Below are positions 17,010 to 26,015 of a stretch of 64,000 nt of DNA, piece after piece (positions within the stretch are counted from its first letter, which is position 1; each line of letters opens with the position of its first letter). The DNA is taken from the NCBI GenBank assembly GCA_934662505.1, contig CAKUKE010000011.1, forward strand, positions 1 through 64,000, read 5' to 3'. Origin of the DNA: an uncultured Clostridia bacterium. GTDB taxonomy: Bacteria > Bacillota > Clostridia > Christensenellales > Aristaeellaceae. The notes below the pieces were generated by a model that saw nothing but the letters and a program-made list of their open reading frames with translations, made no database searches and had not been told where the DNA came from. The translations under genes and the position numbers were made by a program.

Positions 17010-17762
17010 ATGAAGCTTTTCGGTCACCTGTCGGTCTACGGTCTGCTCATCGCCGCGGCGGTCGCCCTCGGCGTTTTCTACTGCACCCGTCAGGAAAAAC
17101 GGCTGGGGCTGCCCAAGGATACGGGCGTCGACTTTGCCCTGTGGGTCATGCCCGCCGCGCTGATCGGCGCACGGCTGTACTACGTGGCGTTCCAATGGGG
17201 CTATTACAGCCAGAACCCGCTGAAGATCCTGTACGTCTGGGAGGGCGGGCTGGCCATTTACGGCGGGGTGCTGGGCGGCGCGCTGGGCGCGTTTTTCATG
17301 ACCCGCCGCAAAAAAATCTCCTTCGCGCTATTGGCGGATATGGTCGCCCCCGCCCTCATTTTAGGGCAGGCCATCGGCCGCTGGGGCAATTTTTTCAACG
17401 GCGAATGCTACGGTCTGCCCATCACCGACCCCCGCTGGCAGTTTTTCCCGGCGGCGGTGTTCGTGGGCGGCATATGGCACATGGCCACCTTCTTTTATGA
17501 AAGCGCATGGGACCTTCTGGGCTTCCTTGTGCTTCATTTCACCCGCAAAAAAACGCCTGCGCCGGGCTGCGTGTTTCTGCGCTATCTGGTCTGGTACGGT
17601 CTGGGACGGGCGGTCATCGAGGGGCTGCGCACCGACAGCCTCATGTGGGGCGATATCCGGGTCAGTCAGGCGCTGTCGGTACTGATGGTGCTCTCCGGCG
17701 CCGCCGCGCTGCTGATCCTTCATCTGCGCGCAGGAAAAAAACGCGGCGCCGCGCCGTCGTAA
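17010..17762 (+). CDS. lgt: Prolipoprotein diacylglyceryl transferase
   Basis: 250 residues, polytopic membrane protein. The Lgt signature is present: WVMPAALIGARLYYVAFQW, then WEGGLAIYGGVLGGALGAFF and ILGQAIGRWGNFFNGECYG with the conserved Arg and Asn. The C-terminal QALSVLMVLSGAAALL is the last helix. Lgt moves diacylglycerol from phosphatidylglycerol to the lipobox Cys of prelipoproteins. Acid-rich ribosome site ACGGAGG lies eleven bases upstream. The next gene starts ten bases after the stop, so lgt, the serine hydrolase and recX form one operon. Confidence 0.93.
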   Translation: MKLFGHLSVYGLLIAAAVALGVFYCTRQEKRLGLPKDTGVDFALWVMPAALIGARLYYVAFQWGYYSQNPLKILYVWEGGLAIYGGVLGGALGAFFMTRRKKISFALLADMVAPALILGQAIGRWGNFFNGECYGLPITDPRWQFFPAAVFVGGIWHMATFFYESAWDLLGFLVLHFTRKKTPAPGCVFLRYLVWYGLGRAVIEGLRTDSLMWGDIRVSQALSVLMVLSGAAALLILHLRAGKKRGAAPS

Positions 17763-17772
17763 GGAGGCTGCC

Positions 17773-18846
17773 ATGCGTCATTACACCGCCTACCGTCTGC
17801 TGACCGCCCTGCTTCCCGCCCGGGGACGGCGCAGCCTGCCCCCCTGCCTGCGCCCCTATGCACTGCACAGCGGCGCGGTCGCGCTGTTCGGCGAAGGCAG
17901 CGCGGAGACCGTTCTCTGCTTCGGGGAGGCGCGAAGGGGAACGCCGGTGACCCCGGCCACCTTCTTCCGCACCGCATCGGTCTCCAAAATGGTCGCCGCC
18001 ATGCTGGCGCTGTCCCTCAGCCAGACGGGTGCGCTGGATCTGGACGGCGATGCGGCCGATGCGCTGGGCATCCCCCTGCGCCATCCGGCGTACCCCAGCG
18101 TGCCCATCACCCCCCGCATGCTCCTGAGCCACACCTCCGGGCTGACGGATGGCCCAGCGTTTTTTGACGGCCCCTCCCGCGGGCTGACCCTGCCCGAGGT
18201 GCTTTCCGCCGTCCGCTTCACCGCCGCACCGCCGGGAAAAGCCTTTTGCTACAGCAATTCAGGCTTCGGGGTGCTGGGCGCGGTGCTGGAAGGCGCGTCC
18301 GGCGCAACGCTGGACGACCTGTTTCACCGTTTCTTTCCCGACGTGCCCGGCTCGTTTTATCCCCAGTGCCTGTCCGGCATGACGGCGGACGTGCACCGGG
18401 TGCTGCCGCCCCGCCGCACGCTGGACGCCGCTGCGCTGCAAAACCGTCCCCTGCCGGAGAAGCGCCCCGACCCGCTCCGCCATTACGGGCTTGCCCACGG
18501 CAGCCTGTACCTGACGGCGGAGGGGCTTGCCCGCATCGGTCAGGCGGCCATGGGCGACGCTTTCGCCCCGCTGCGCCTCCCCGTGATTCCCTTCGGCGCG
18601 CGGGATCCCCTCCTCACGCAGGGGCTGGGCATGTTCATCCTGCGGGATGAAACCCTTTGTCCCCACACGGTATACGGTCATCAGGGGCTGGCCTACGGCG
18701 CGGTCAACGGCGTGTTTTTTGACCCGGAAGCCCGCCGCGGCTTTGCGCTGCTCACCGGCGGGGTCAGCGAGGCGCGCCGCCACGTGCTGGCGGATGTGAA
18801 CCGCGCCCTCATCCGCCGGCTCATCACAGAAGGAGGCGCACTGTGA
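17773..18846 (+). CDS. Beta-lactamase / PBP4*-type serine hydrolase
   Basis: 357 residues, class C beta-lactamase fold (COG1680). The catalytic SxxK is S69-V-S-K72 in TASVSKMVAAML, the YxN motif is Y160-S-N162, and HQG near residue 298 replaces KTG. LLSHTSGL is also typical. No signal peptide or membrane segment is visible, so unlike many relatives it appears cytoplasmic. Members include esterases and D-amino peptidases. It follows lgt closely and its stop overlaps the recX start (GTGA). Confidence 0.85.
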   Translation: MRHYTAYRLLTALLPARGRRSLPPCLRPYALHSGAVALFGEGSAETVLCFGEARRGTPVTPATFFRTASVSKMVAAMLALSLSQTGALDLDGDAADALGIPLRHPAYPSVPITPRMLLSHTSGLTDGPAFFDGPSRGLTLPEVLSAVRFTAAPPGKAFCYSNSGFGVLGAVLEGASGATLDDLFHRFFPDVPGSFYPQCLSGMTADVHRVLPPRRTLDAAALQNRPLPEKRPDPLRHYGLAHGSLYLTAEGLARIGQAAMGDAFAPLRLPVIPFGARDPLLTQGLGMFILRDETLCPHTVYGHQGLAYGAVNGVFFDPEARRGFALLTGGVSEARRHVLADVNRALIRRLITEGGAL

Positions 18847-19460
18847 CCAGAGAGATCCTGTCCGTCACCCGCCGTCAGGGCGCCGCCTGCATCCGCCTGC
18901 GGGATGGGGAGGAGGTGCGTTTTCCTGCCCGAATGCTCTCGATCTACCCCCTGCGCGCCGGTCAGATGCTGGACACGGAGGCGCTGGACGCCTTCCTGCG
19001 GGAGCATGCCCCCGCCTACGCGCTGGAGCGCGCGGTCAAAATGCAGGCGGCGCGCGACCACACCGAAAAAGAGATCGCCGACGCGCTGGAAAAGAGCGCA
19101 TACCCGCCCTACGCCGTCGCCTACGCCCTCTCCCTGATGACCCGCGCCCAGTGGGTCAGCGACCGGCGGTTCGCGGAAAACTTCACCCGCACCCGTTCCG
19201 TCCGTTACGGCAAGAGCCGGCTCCGCAGCGAAATGCGCCGGAAGGGTGTATCGGACGACGATGCGGACGCGGCGCTGTCCGCCCTGTCGGAGGAGGATGA
19301 ATTTGCCGCCGCCCTGTCCGCAGCGCAGCGCCTGCGCCGCCAGCACAAGGATGACGACCACACCCTGCAGGCGCTTTTGCGCCGCGGCTTTCCCTTCGGG
19401 CTGTGCCGCCGCGCCGTAGAAGCGACCCGTCTGCCCCCGGAGGAAACGGACGAACCCTGA
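18843..19460 (+). CDS. recX: Regulatory protein RecX
   Basis: 205 residues from a GTG start that overlaps the previous stop by four bases. RecX three-helix repeats are seen: ALERAVKMQAARDHTEKEIADALEKSAYP, WVSDRRFAENFTRTRSVRYGKSRLRSEMRRKGVSDDDADAAL, and a third at the C-terminus (QRLRRQHKDDDHTLQALLRRGFPFGLCRRAVE). RecX binds RecA filaments and modulates recombination. recA is not in this window. Family call is reliable though sequence conservation in RecX is low. Confidence 0.85.
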   Translation: MTREILSVTRRQGAACIRLRDGEEVRFPARMLSIYPLRAGQMLDTEALDAFLREHAPAYALERAVKMQAARDHTEKEIADALEKSAYPPYAVAYALSLMTRAQWVSDRRFAENFTRTRSVRYGKSRLRSEMRRKGVSDDDADAALSALSEEDEFAAALSAAQRLRRQHKDDDHTLQALLRRGFPFGLCRRAVEATRLPPEETDEP

Positions 19461-19633
19461 CGCTGCGGCTTTCCGGACGCAAATCTGCATTCCTGTTCCG
19501 GCTTGCCGCTCACACACAGACCCTTTTTCCCGACGCGCCGGACGGCAGCATGCATCATCTGCTCCCGCGCCGGTTTTCTTTTTATCCCACGGACAGCCTG
19601 CAAAAACTTTGTCGCACATCAGGTAAAAATCGG

Positions 19634-19662
19634 TTGTTTTTTTTCTGTTTCCTTGCTATAAT
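19634..19662 (+). promoter_or_regulatory. SigA-type promoter of the solute-binding protein gene
   Basis: TTGTTT (19634-19639), 17-base spacer, TATAAT (19657-19662), followed by a leader of about 47 bases with GGGAGG before the start. Confidence 0.75.
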
Positions 19663-19716
19663 GAAGCACGGAGCGGTTTGCGCTCCAAGCATTGTCAACG
19701 CAGGGAGGAATTACCT

Positions 19717-21111
19717 ATGAAGAAGAAGTGGGGAATCATCCTGGCGGTCGTGCTGGTCATCGCCGTCGCCGTGGCGGCCGTGATCATCGCCCGCAACAAC
19801 CAGAAGCCCGTTGAGCCGATCAGCGAGCCCACCACCGAACCCACCGCCGAGGTCACCGTGACCGAAGCGCCCACCGCCGAGCCCGAACCCACGGCTGTGC
19901 CCGTGCCCGAAGGCCGCGTCCGCATCGATTTCTGGCACACCTTCACCAAGGGTCAGAAGGAAACGCTGGAAACCCTCGCCGCCGAGTTCAACGCCAGCCA
20001 GGATAAGTATTATCTGGTGTGCGAAGCCAACTCCTCCAACGGTTTCACTTCCAAGGTGCGTACCGCTGTGGTCAACGGCGAAGGCCCCGACATCATTTTC
20101 AACTACGCCTCCGAGGCCGCTTCCTATGTGAACGCCGACGACCCCACCAAGAATCTGGTGGTGGATCTGAGCCAGTACCTGAACGATCCTGAGATCGGCA
20201 TCAAGGACTGGGAGACCCTGATGGACAAGGTGGTCGTGGACGAAGCCAAGGGCTTTGCCGACGGTCAGATGCACATCATGCCGCTGGTGCGTACCGGCCC
20301 CATCCTGTTCTACAACAAGACCATCTTTGATGAACTGGGTCTGAAGGTGCCCACCACCTGGACCGAGCTGGCCGAAGCCGCCAAGACCATCAAGGAAAAG
20401 AAGGGCATCTACGGCTTCGCCGCCGACTCCCTGACCGATATGATGCAGTCCATCATCATGCAGAACGGCAGCGAGTACATCGACGTGGCTGCCCGTGAAG
20501 CCCGCATCAACAACGACATCACCGTCGACGCGGTCACCTGGTACGGCGACAACGTGAAGGCCGGTTACTTCGCGCCCGCCCCCACCAGCGACTACTACTC
20601 CAACGACATGAACAGCCAGCTGGTGGCCATGTACATCGGCTCCTGCGCCGGCATCCCCTACCTGTTCGACAAGGACAACGGTTGGGAACTGGCGCTGGCT
20701 CCCATTCCTCAGGAAGGCGAGACCCGCTGGTATCCCGCGTGGGATCGCGGCGCGATCGTCTTCACCTCCAACGAAGAAGAGCAGAAGGGTGCTTACGAAT
20801 TCATCAAGTTCTTCATCCAGCCTGAAAACAACCTGCGCTGGTGCGAATCCATGATCGCCCTGTCTCCCTTCAACGCCACGCAGGAACTGGACGGCTACAA
20901 GGCGCTGGTGGAAGCCAACCCCGCCCTCCAGACCGTGGCTGAGTGCCTGCCGGACGCCGGCTTCCTGCCCAGCGTGCAGGGCGCCAGCGTGGTGCGCGAT
21001 CAGCTGAAGTCCCTGTGCCAGCTGGCCGGTGACAGCGAAAACACCACCCCCGTCAGCGAACTGGTGGCCGACGCTGAAAAGACCTGCAACGAAGCGCTGA
21101 AGGGCGAATAA
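19717..21111 (+). CDS. Extracellular solute-binding protein (ABC sugar type), membrane-anchored
   Basis: 464 residues from ATG 19717. An N-terminal hydrophobic segment (residues 6-25) has no lipobox Cys, so the protein is probably held by an uncleaved anchor. It is followed by a Pro/Thr/Glu-rich linker (about 30-66) and then a MalE/UgpB-like periplasmic-binding fold (VRIDFWHTFTKGQKETLETLAAEFN; IPYLFDKDNGWELALAPIP; FIKFFIQPENNLRW). It resembles glycerol-3-phosphate or oligosaccharide binding proteins. No permease or ATPase gene lies nearby. Its codons are noticeably more uniform (GAC, CTG, AAG, GCC) than those of neighbours, suggesting high expression. It stands alone between its own promoter and terminator. 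Confidence 0.88.
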   Translation: MKKKWGIILAVVLVIAVAVAAVIIARNNQKPVEPISEPTTEPTAEVTVTEAPTAEPEPTAVPVPEGRVRIDFWHTFTKGQKETLETLAAEFNASQDKYYLVCEANSSNGFTSKVRTAVVNGEGPDIIFNYASEAASYVNADDPTKNLVVDLSQYLNDPEIGIKDWETLMDKVVVDEAKGFADGQMHIMPLVRTGPILFYNKTIFDELGLKVPTTWTELAEAAKTIKEKKGIYGFAADSLTDMMQSIIMQNGSEYIDVAAREARINNDITVDAVTWYGDNVKAGYFAPAPTSDYYSNDMNSQLVAMYIGSCAGIPYLFDKDNGWELALAPIPQEGETRWYPAWDRGAIVFTSNEEEQKGAYEFIKFFIQPENNLRWCESMIALSPFNATQELDGYKALVEANPALQTVAECLPDAGFLPSVQGASVVRDQLKSLCQLAGDSENTTPVSELVADAEKTCNEALKGE

Positions 21112-21133
21112 TCACATCTTCAGTGCCATCCCC

Positions 21134-21163
21134 GAGCCCGGCTGAAAGGCCGGGCTCTTTTTT
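21134..21163 (+). terminator. Strong intrinsic terminator of the solute-binding protein gene
   Basis: GAGCCCGGC-tgaaag-GCCGGGCTC, a perfect nine-pair stem, followed by six T. Confidence 0.93.
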
Positions 21164-21947
21164 GCCTGTGTCCGGCTGACCGCCCATGCCCTGCCGGGCA
21201 TGCGCAGGGCGATTCCGTCTTCTTCGCCTGTTTCTCATCCTGTTCAGCCAGAGGAAAGCACGCGGCCATTCCTTTCCCTGCCCGCCGCGCTCTGGCGCAC
21301 CGCTGTCCGTCCGCAGATGGAGACCGTGCGCTTCGCTTTCCGCCCCGTCTGCCGCAAGCCCGCTGCTCCCCGGGTGCAGACAAGGGGCTTTCCCCCTTTT
21401 CCCTCCCTGCACCCCGCCCTCCCCTCCGTCTGCGAGCTGTCCGAACCATTTTCCCGCCCTGCCTCCCATAAACGTCCTCCGTCTGCGATCCGTCAGAACC
21501 TTTTTCCTGCCCCGTTTGACAACCCGCAGCACCTGCGGACGCTTCATCCCGTTTTTTCTTCTTCCTTCGACATACGCAGAAACCGGGACTTTGACCGTAT
21601 GCCCCCTGCTTGGGAACCGTCAGGCACGGCGGAGAGCGGCACTCTCCATGGAAGCAAACGTCGGTATGCACTGTTGCGCAAACCGGATAAACAGGCCGCT
21701 CGACCCCTGCCGTTGTGTGATGCACCCTCCGACCGGTTCATGCGCACCTTGACCTCCCCCTCCTTTCCTGCGTCATTTTCGCTGCCCGCATCCCCGCCAC
21801 AAAACATATTATGAATATATTTGTTTCTTATCTTGCATTTTTTACTTTTTCGGCGTATAATGAACCGGCAATATGAAGTCTGCATAGGCTGTACTATGCG
21901 ATTTTCAGGAACCGCTTCCCATCGGAAGCAGAAAACGAGGCAACGTC
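21164..21947. other. Long intergenic region before the aminotransferase, about 780 bp
   Basis: No gene is supported: overlapping open frames on both strands have no ribosome sites or family motifs. A degenerate direct repeat is visible: CTCCGTCTGCGAGCTGTCCG at 21424 and CTCCGTCTGCGATCCGTCAG at 21477, each followed by a pyrimidine-rich tract. The last 110 bases hold the aminotransferase promoter and leader, and are AT-rich compared with the rest. Confidence 0.6.
21833..21861 (+). promoter_or_regulatory. SigA-type promoter of the aminotransferase gene
   Basis: TTGCAT (21833-21838), 17-base spacer, perfect TATAAT (21856-21861). The leader to the ATG is about 80 bases. Confidence 0.8.
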
Positions 21948-23147
21948 ATGGCATTAACCATTTCTCATACCTGTGCAGGCATCGCCCCCTCCGTCACCCT
22001 GAAGCTGAACGCGCAGGTGGCGGACATGAAGCGCCAGGGCATCGATGTGCTCAATCTGGGTGCGGGCGAACCGGATTTTGATACCCCTGCCCACATTCTT
22101 GACGCAGCGGAGGCCGCCATGCGATCCGGCAAGACACGTTACACTGCCGTCAGCGGCATCCCGGAGCTGCGCGCAGCGCTTTCGGAAAAGGTGACCCGCG
22201 AAACGGGCGTTTCCTACACCCCCGATCAGGTCATCGTGTGCAACGGCGCCAAGCAGGCGCTCGTCAATGCGCTGTGCGCCATTCTCGATCCCGGCGATGA
22301 AGTGATCTTACCCCTTCCCTGTTGGGTCAGCTACCCCGAAATGGTGCGGATGGCAGGGGGCGTGCCCGTGACGGTCGCCTCCACGCTGGAGCAGGGTTTT
22401 GTCCCGTCTGCCGAACAGCTTCGCCGGGCGGTCACGCCCCGCACCAAAGCCATCATTCTCAACTCCCCCAACAACCCCACCGGCGCCGTCTGGCGCCGCG
22501 ACCAGCTGCAGGCGGCGGCAGATCTGGCGCGCGAGTATGACTTTTTCATCATCAGCGACGAGATTTACGACAAGCTGATCTTTGACGGAGCGGAGCACGT
22601 GACCGTCCCCTCCCTCAGCTCCGACGCCGCCGAACGCACCATTCTGGTGAACGGCTTTTCCAAATCCTACGCCATGACGGGCTGGCGGCTGGGCTATGCC
22701 GTCGGCCCCAGACCGGTCATCGCCGCCATGAGCGCCTACCAGAGCCATGCCACGGGGAATCCCTGCTCGGTGGCGCAATACGCGGGTCTGGCGGCGCTTA
22801 CGGGCGACCAGTCCTGCATTTCGGACATGGTGCAGGCCTTTGCACGCCGCCGGGATGTACTGGTTGCCTGTGCACGGGAAATAGACGGCGTCACTTTCTT
22901 TGACCCGAAGGGCGCTTTTTACCTGCTTTTGAACATCTCCCCCGCCATCGGCCGGCGCTATCATGGACAGATGATCGAAAACAGTCTGGATTTTGCTCAG
23001 CTGCTTTTGACCCATCAGCACGTTTCCATCATTCCGGGCGACGCGTTTGGCGCGAAGAACTGCTGCCGCATCAGCTACACCCGCTCTGAGGACGTCATTC
23101 GCGAGGCCATGGCGCGCATCCGCGCCTTTATCAACGAATTGGATTGA
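21948..23147 (+). CDS. Class I/II pyridoxal phosphate aminotransferase (aspartate aminotransferase, AspB-like)
   Basis: 399 residues, a usual length. The PLP lysine is K239 in NGFSKSYAMTGWRLGY. NNPTG (175-179) and the SDEIYDKL segment (D204 region) contact the cofactor. NLGAGEPDFDTP near residue 37 is the type Ib aspartate aminotransferase start, and RISYTRSED carries the substrate carboxylate Arg near the C-terminus. It probably interconverts aspartate and oxaloacetate with glutamate as amino donor; related enzymes prefer prephenate or aromatic amino acids. The ribosome site is weak (GAGG). Monocistronic. Confidence 0.9.
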   Translation: MALTISHTCAGIAPSVTLKLNAQVADMKRQGIDVLNLGAGEPDFDTPAHILDAAEAAMRSGKTRYTAVSGIPELRAALSEKVTRETGVSYTPDQVIVCNGAKQALVNALCAILDPGDEVILPLPCWVSYPEMVRMAGGVPVTVASTLEQGFVPSAEQLRRAVTPRTKAIILNSPNNPTGAVWRRDQLQAAADLAREYDFFIISDEIYDKLIFDGAEHVTVPSLSSDAAERTILVNGFSKSYAMTGWRLGYAVGPRPVIAAMSAYQSHATGNPCSVAQYAGLAALTGDQSCISDMVQAFARRRDVLVACAREIDGVTFFDPKGAFYLLLNISPAIGRRYHGQMIENSLDFAQLLLTHQHVSIIPGDAFGAKNCCRISYTRSEDVIREAMARIRAFINELD

Positions 23148-23219
23148 CTGCTTCCACGCATACTTTTCCTCCCTTCGGGCATGCTAAGGTCTATCACCAG
23201 TCTGAAGGGAGGATTTTCT

Positions 23220-23429
23220 ATGGTGGATAAAATTGCGCTTCTGCTGACCATTATCGGCGCCGTCAACTGGGGGCTGATCGGCATTTTCCAATTCGACCTC
23301 GTCGCCTTTCTCTTTGGGGGACAGGGCGCGCTGGTCAGCCGCATCATCTACACGGTGGTAGGCGCCGCCGGTCTGTGGTGCATTTCGCTGCTGTTCCGGG
23401 ATCGGGATCTGGTCACCGACCGTACCTGA
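23220..23429 (+). CDS. DUF378 small membrane protein
   Basis: 69 residues; ATG at 23220 with AAGGGAGG seven bases upstream. DUF378 proteins are recognised from the start MVDKIALLLTIIGAVNWGLIG. Two membrane helices are predicted (about 5-27 and 40-60), with the loop FQFDLVAFLFGG between them. Function unknown; found in many Firmicutes. A terminator follows 45 bases after the stop. Confidence 0.9.
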   Translation: MVDKIALLLTIIGAVNWGLIGIFQFDLVAFLFGGQGALVSRIIYTVVGAAGLWCISLLFRDRDLVTDRT

Positions 23430-23473
23430 CCGTCCTGCATCCGCAGAAATGCGCGCATCTGACCGCTGTATCA

Positions 23474-23502
23474 GGGTGTCGAACCTTTTCGGCACCCTTT
23501 TG
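23474..23502 (+). terminator. Intrinsic terminator of the DUF378 gene
   Basis: GGGTGTCGAA-cctt-TTCGGCACCC (one T:G wobble) followed by TTTT. The remaining 165 bases before the next terminator hold nothing recognisable. Confidence 0.85.
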
Positions 23503-23666
23503 TCATGCGCACCTGCCTCCGCATGTCTTGCCTCCCGTGCACGCCGGAAACGAGCGGGTACAATTCTGAGATGCCACACTAAACAGGCAATCTCCGACAG
23601 GCGATCCCCCCCGCTCTCAAAGCCCCACGAAGCCCCCCGCATCTTTCCGACCTGCCGCCGCCATAC

Positions 23667-23697
23667 AAAAAAGGATCAGCCCAAAGGCTGATCCTTT
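23667..23697 (-). terminator. Terminator of the ribosomal protein supercluster
   Basis: Minus strand GGATCAGCC-tttg-GGCTGATCC followed by six T, 54 bases past the rplQ stop. This ends the whole S10-spc-alpha cluster. Confidence 0.92.
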
Positions 23698-23750
23698 CTG
23701 ACATCCTGCCGCCTTCACGAGGAAGCAAGGCAGGACAGAGCACCTGCGTG

Positions 23751-24263
23751 TCAGATCAGTTCGATGATGACGCGCTCAGCGCCGTCGCCGCGGCGGGCGC
23801 CCAGCTTATAAATGCGGGTATAGCCGCCAGAGCACTTCTTTTCTTCATTGCGGGCACGGTACTTGGGGCCGTACTCACGGAAGATCTTTTCCACCACGGG
23901 ATGCTTGTTGTCCTTGGTGCGCTCCTTGTATTCCGCCTTGTTCTCATCGGCCTTCTTTTCTTCCTGCAGGTCGTAGAGATACGCCATCATCAGGCGGCGG
24001 GCATGCAGCTTTTCGGGCAGGTCGTTGACAAAGGTCTGCTTCACGATCTGCTTTTTGTCGTTGTAGAATTCCTTTTCTACTTCCACGGTCTTGTCGTACG
24101 TATTGACGGCAAGGGTGATCATTTTATCCGCGATGCTGCGCACTTCCTTGGCCTTGGCTTCGGTGGTCTCGATGCGGCCATACCAAAGCAGGTTGGTGGT
24201 CAGGTTGCGGAGCAAAGCTTTACGCTGGCTAGCGGTACGACCCAGCTTACGCTCAGTTGCCAT
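23751..24263 (-). CDS. rplQ: 50S ribosomal protein L17, with internal insertions
   Basis: 170 residues against about 115-127 in Bacillus or E. coli. The core is normal: KLGRTASQRKALLRNLTTNLL, AKEVRSIADKMITLA and SGGYTRIYKLGARRGDGAERVIIEL. Two charged stretches are added in the middle: about residues 55-88 (EVEKEFYNDKKQIVKQTF) and about 97-125 (LQEEKKADENKAEYKERTKD). It is the last gene of the cluster, 15 bases after rpoA. Confidence 0.96.
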   Translation of the reverse strand: MATERKLGRTASQRKALLRNLTTNLLWYGRIETTEAKAKEVRSIADKMITLAVNTYDKTVEVEKEFYNDKKQIVKQTFVNDLPEKLHARRLMMAYLYDLQEEKKADENKAEYKERTKDNKHPVVEKIFREYGPKYRARNEEKKCSGGYTRIYKLGARRGDGAERVIIELI

Positions 24264-24278
24264 GGGGTATTCCTCCTA

Positions 24279-25226
24279 TCACTCTTCGGTAGGACGCAGG
24301 CTCAGGCCCAGGGCCTGCAGCTTCTGCTCCACCTCTTCCAAGCTCTTTTTGCCCAGATTGCGCACCTTCATCATGTCCTCCTGGTTACGCTGCACCAGTT
24401 CGGACACGGTGTTGATGCCGGCACGCTTGAGGCAGTTATAAGCGCGGACGGAAAGATCCAGATCTTCAATGGTCATTTCCAGCACCTTGCCCATGTTGTC
24501 TTCCTCGGGCTCGACCGCGCCGACAGGCATAGTCTGATCCGTCAGGCCGATGAACAGGGAAAGCTGGTCGGTCAAAATGCGCGCGGCCATGGAAATGGCC
24601 TCGTCGGGCTGCACGCTGCCGTCCGTCCAGACTTCCAGCGTCAGCTTGTCATAGTCCGTGATCTGGCCCACACGGGAATTCTCGATCTCATAGTTCACCT
24701 TCCGGATGGGGGTGTAGATCGAGTCGATGGGAATGACGCCGATGGGCATCTGGGCGGTCTTGTTTTTGTCGGAAGAAACGTAACCGCGTCCCCGATCCAG
24801 GCTGAGCCACATGTGCAGCTGCGCGCCTTCGGCGAGGGTCGCAATGTGCAGATCGTCGTTGACGATCTCCACCTCGTCGTCCGCCTTGATATCGGCGGCG
24901 GTTACATCGCAGGGCCCGACGGCGTTGATCTCCACCATCTTCACCTGATCGCTGTACAGCTTGACCGACAGGTTCTTCAGGTTCAGGATGATCTCGGTCA
25001 CGTCTTCCTTCACGCCAGGGATGGTGGAAAACTCATGCTGCACACCGTCGATGTTGACCGAAGTCACGGCGGCGCCCGGCAGGGAGTTGATCAGCACCCG
25101 ACGCAGAGAGTTGCCCAGGGTATGCCCAAAACCGCGCTCCAGCGGCTCTATGACAAAACGTCCATACTTGCCGTCTGCGGACATGTTTGTGCATTCGATG
25201 CGCGCTTTTTCGATTTCGGTGATCAC
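24279..25226 (-). CDS. rpoA: DNA-directed RNA polymerase subunit alpha
   Basis: 315 residues from a GTG start with AGGAGG nine or ten bases upstream. The N-terminal assembly domain contains RGFGHTLGNSLRRVLINSLPG. A linker (about 230-245) leads to the C-terminal domain DLSVRAYNCLKRAGINTVSELV and KVRNLGKKSLEEVEQKL, which contacts UP elements and activators. Placement between rpsD and rplQ is the conserved alpha-operon order. Confidence 0.98.
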   Translation of the reverse strand: MITEIEKARIECTNMSADGKYGRFVIEPLERGFGHTLGNSLRRVLINSLPGAAVTSVNIDGVQHEFSTIPGVKEDVTEIILNLKNLSVKLYSDQVKMVEINAVGPCDVTAADIKADDEVEIVNDDLHIATLAEGAQLHMWLSLDRGRGYVSSDKNKTAQMPIGVIPIDSIYTPIRKVNYEIENSRVGQITDYDKLTLEVWTDGSVQPDEAISMAARILTDQLSLFIGLTDQTMPVGAVEPEEDNMGKVLEMTIEDLDLSVRAYNCLKRAGINTVSELVQRNQEDMMKVRNLGKKSLEEVEQKLQALGLSLRPTEE

Positions 25227-25276
25227 GATAATTTGCCCTCCTAACGATGCCTATGGTTGAGGGGATCTCAAGCTGA

Positions 25277-25903
25277 TTAACGGGAGTAGTATTCGACGAT
25301 CATGTTCTCCTGCAGCGTGAAATCGATATCCTCGCGGCTGGGCAGGGCGTTTACCGTCGCGGTCAGCTGGTCGGCGTTCACCGTGAGCCACTTGGGCACG
25401 ATGCGACTGGAGCCTTCGCGGGCGGCCTTGAAGATCGCCACGTCCTTGCTGCCCTCGCGGACGGTAAGCACGTCGTTTTCATCCATGGTGTAGGAAGGAA
25501 CGTCCACCTTCTTGCCGTTGACGGCGAAGTGCCCGTGCAGCACCAGCTGACGAGCCTGGGGACGGGAAGCGGCAAAGCCAGCGCGGTAGACCACGTTGTC
25601 GATGCGGCGTTCCAGCAGGGACAGCAGGTTGTCGCCGGTGATGCCCTTCATGCTGGTCGCTTCCAGATAGGTCTTGTAGAACTGGCCTTCCAGCAGGCCG
25701 TACGCGCGGCGAGCCTTCTGCTTTTCGCGGAGCTGGGTGCCATATTCACTCATCTTCCGCTGACGGGCCTGGCCGTGCTGGCCGGGAGGGGTGGGGCGCT
25801 TGGTCAGCGCGCATTTCTGCGAAAAGCACTTTTCGCCCTTCAGGAAGAGCTTGGTGCCCTCGCGGCGGCACAAACGGCATACAGAGCCGGTATATCTTGC
25901 CAT
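25277..25903 (-). CDS. rpsD: 30S ribosomal protein S4 (zinc-binding form)
   Basis: 208 residues. The N-terminus has four Cys (C9, C12, C26, C31 in VCRLCRREG...CFSQKC), the zinc-binding C+ form of S4. The S4 RNA-binding domain (RRIDNVVYRAGFAASRPQARQLVLHGHFAVNG) is in the middle. S4 is a primary 16S rRNA binder and in many bacteria represses the alpha operon; no such site was identified here. Confidence 0.98.
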   Translation of the reverse strand: MARYTGSVCRLCRREGTKLFLKGEKCFSQKCALTKRPTPPGQHGQARQRKMSEYGTQLREKQKARRAYGLLEGQFYKTYLEATSMKGITGDNLLSLLERRIDNVVYRAGFAASRPQARQLVLHGHFAVNGKKVDVPSYTMDENDVLTVREGSKDVAIFKAAREGSSRIVPKWLTVNADQLTATVNALPSREDIDFTLQENMIVEYYSR

Positions 25904-26015
25904 TTTAGGGAACCTCCTCAGATTGCTTATGGTCGGTTTTTGCCGGGACTCACAGGGCGTCTGGCGCCGCCCGGCTGGTCATGCCCCTTTTTTCAGGCGG
26001 CATATACCGGTTGCA

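Noticed and set aside
21862..21947. Riboswitch in the aminotransferase leader
   Set aside because: About 85 bases without a conserved core or an associated terminator that I can recognise.
23430..23750. Possible small gene between the DUF378 gene and rplQ
   Set aside because: Only two terminators facing each other; no start with a ribosome site and no conserved motif.
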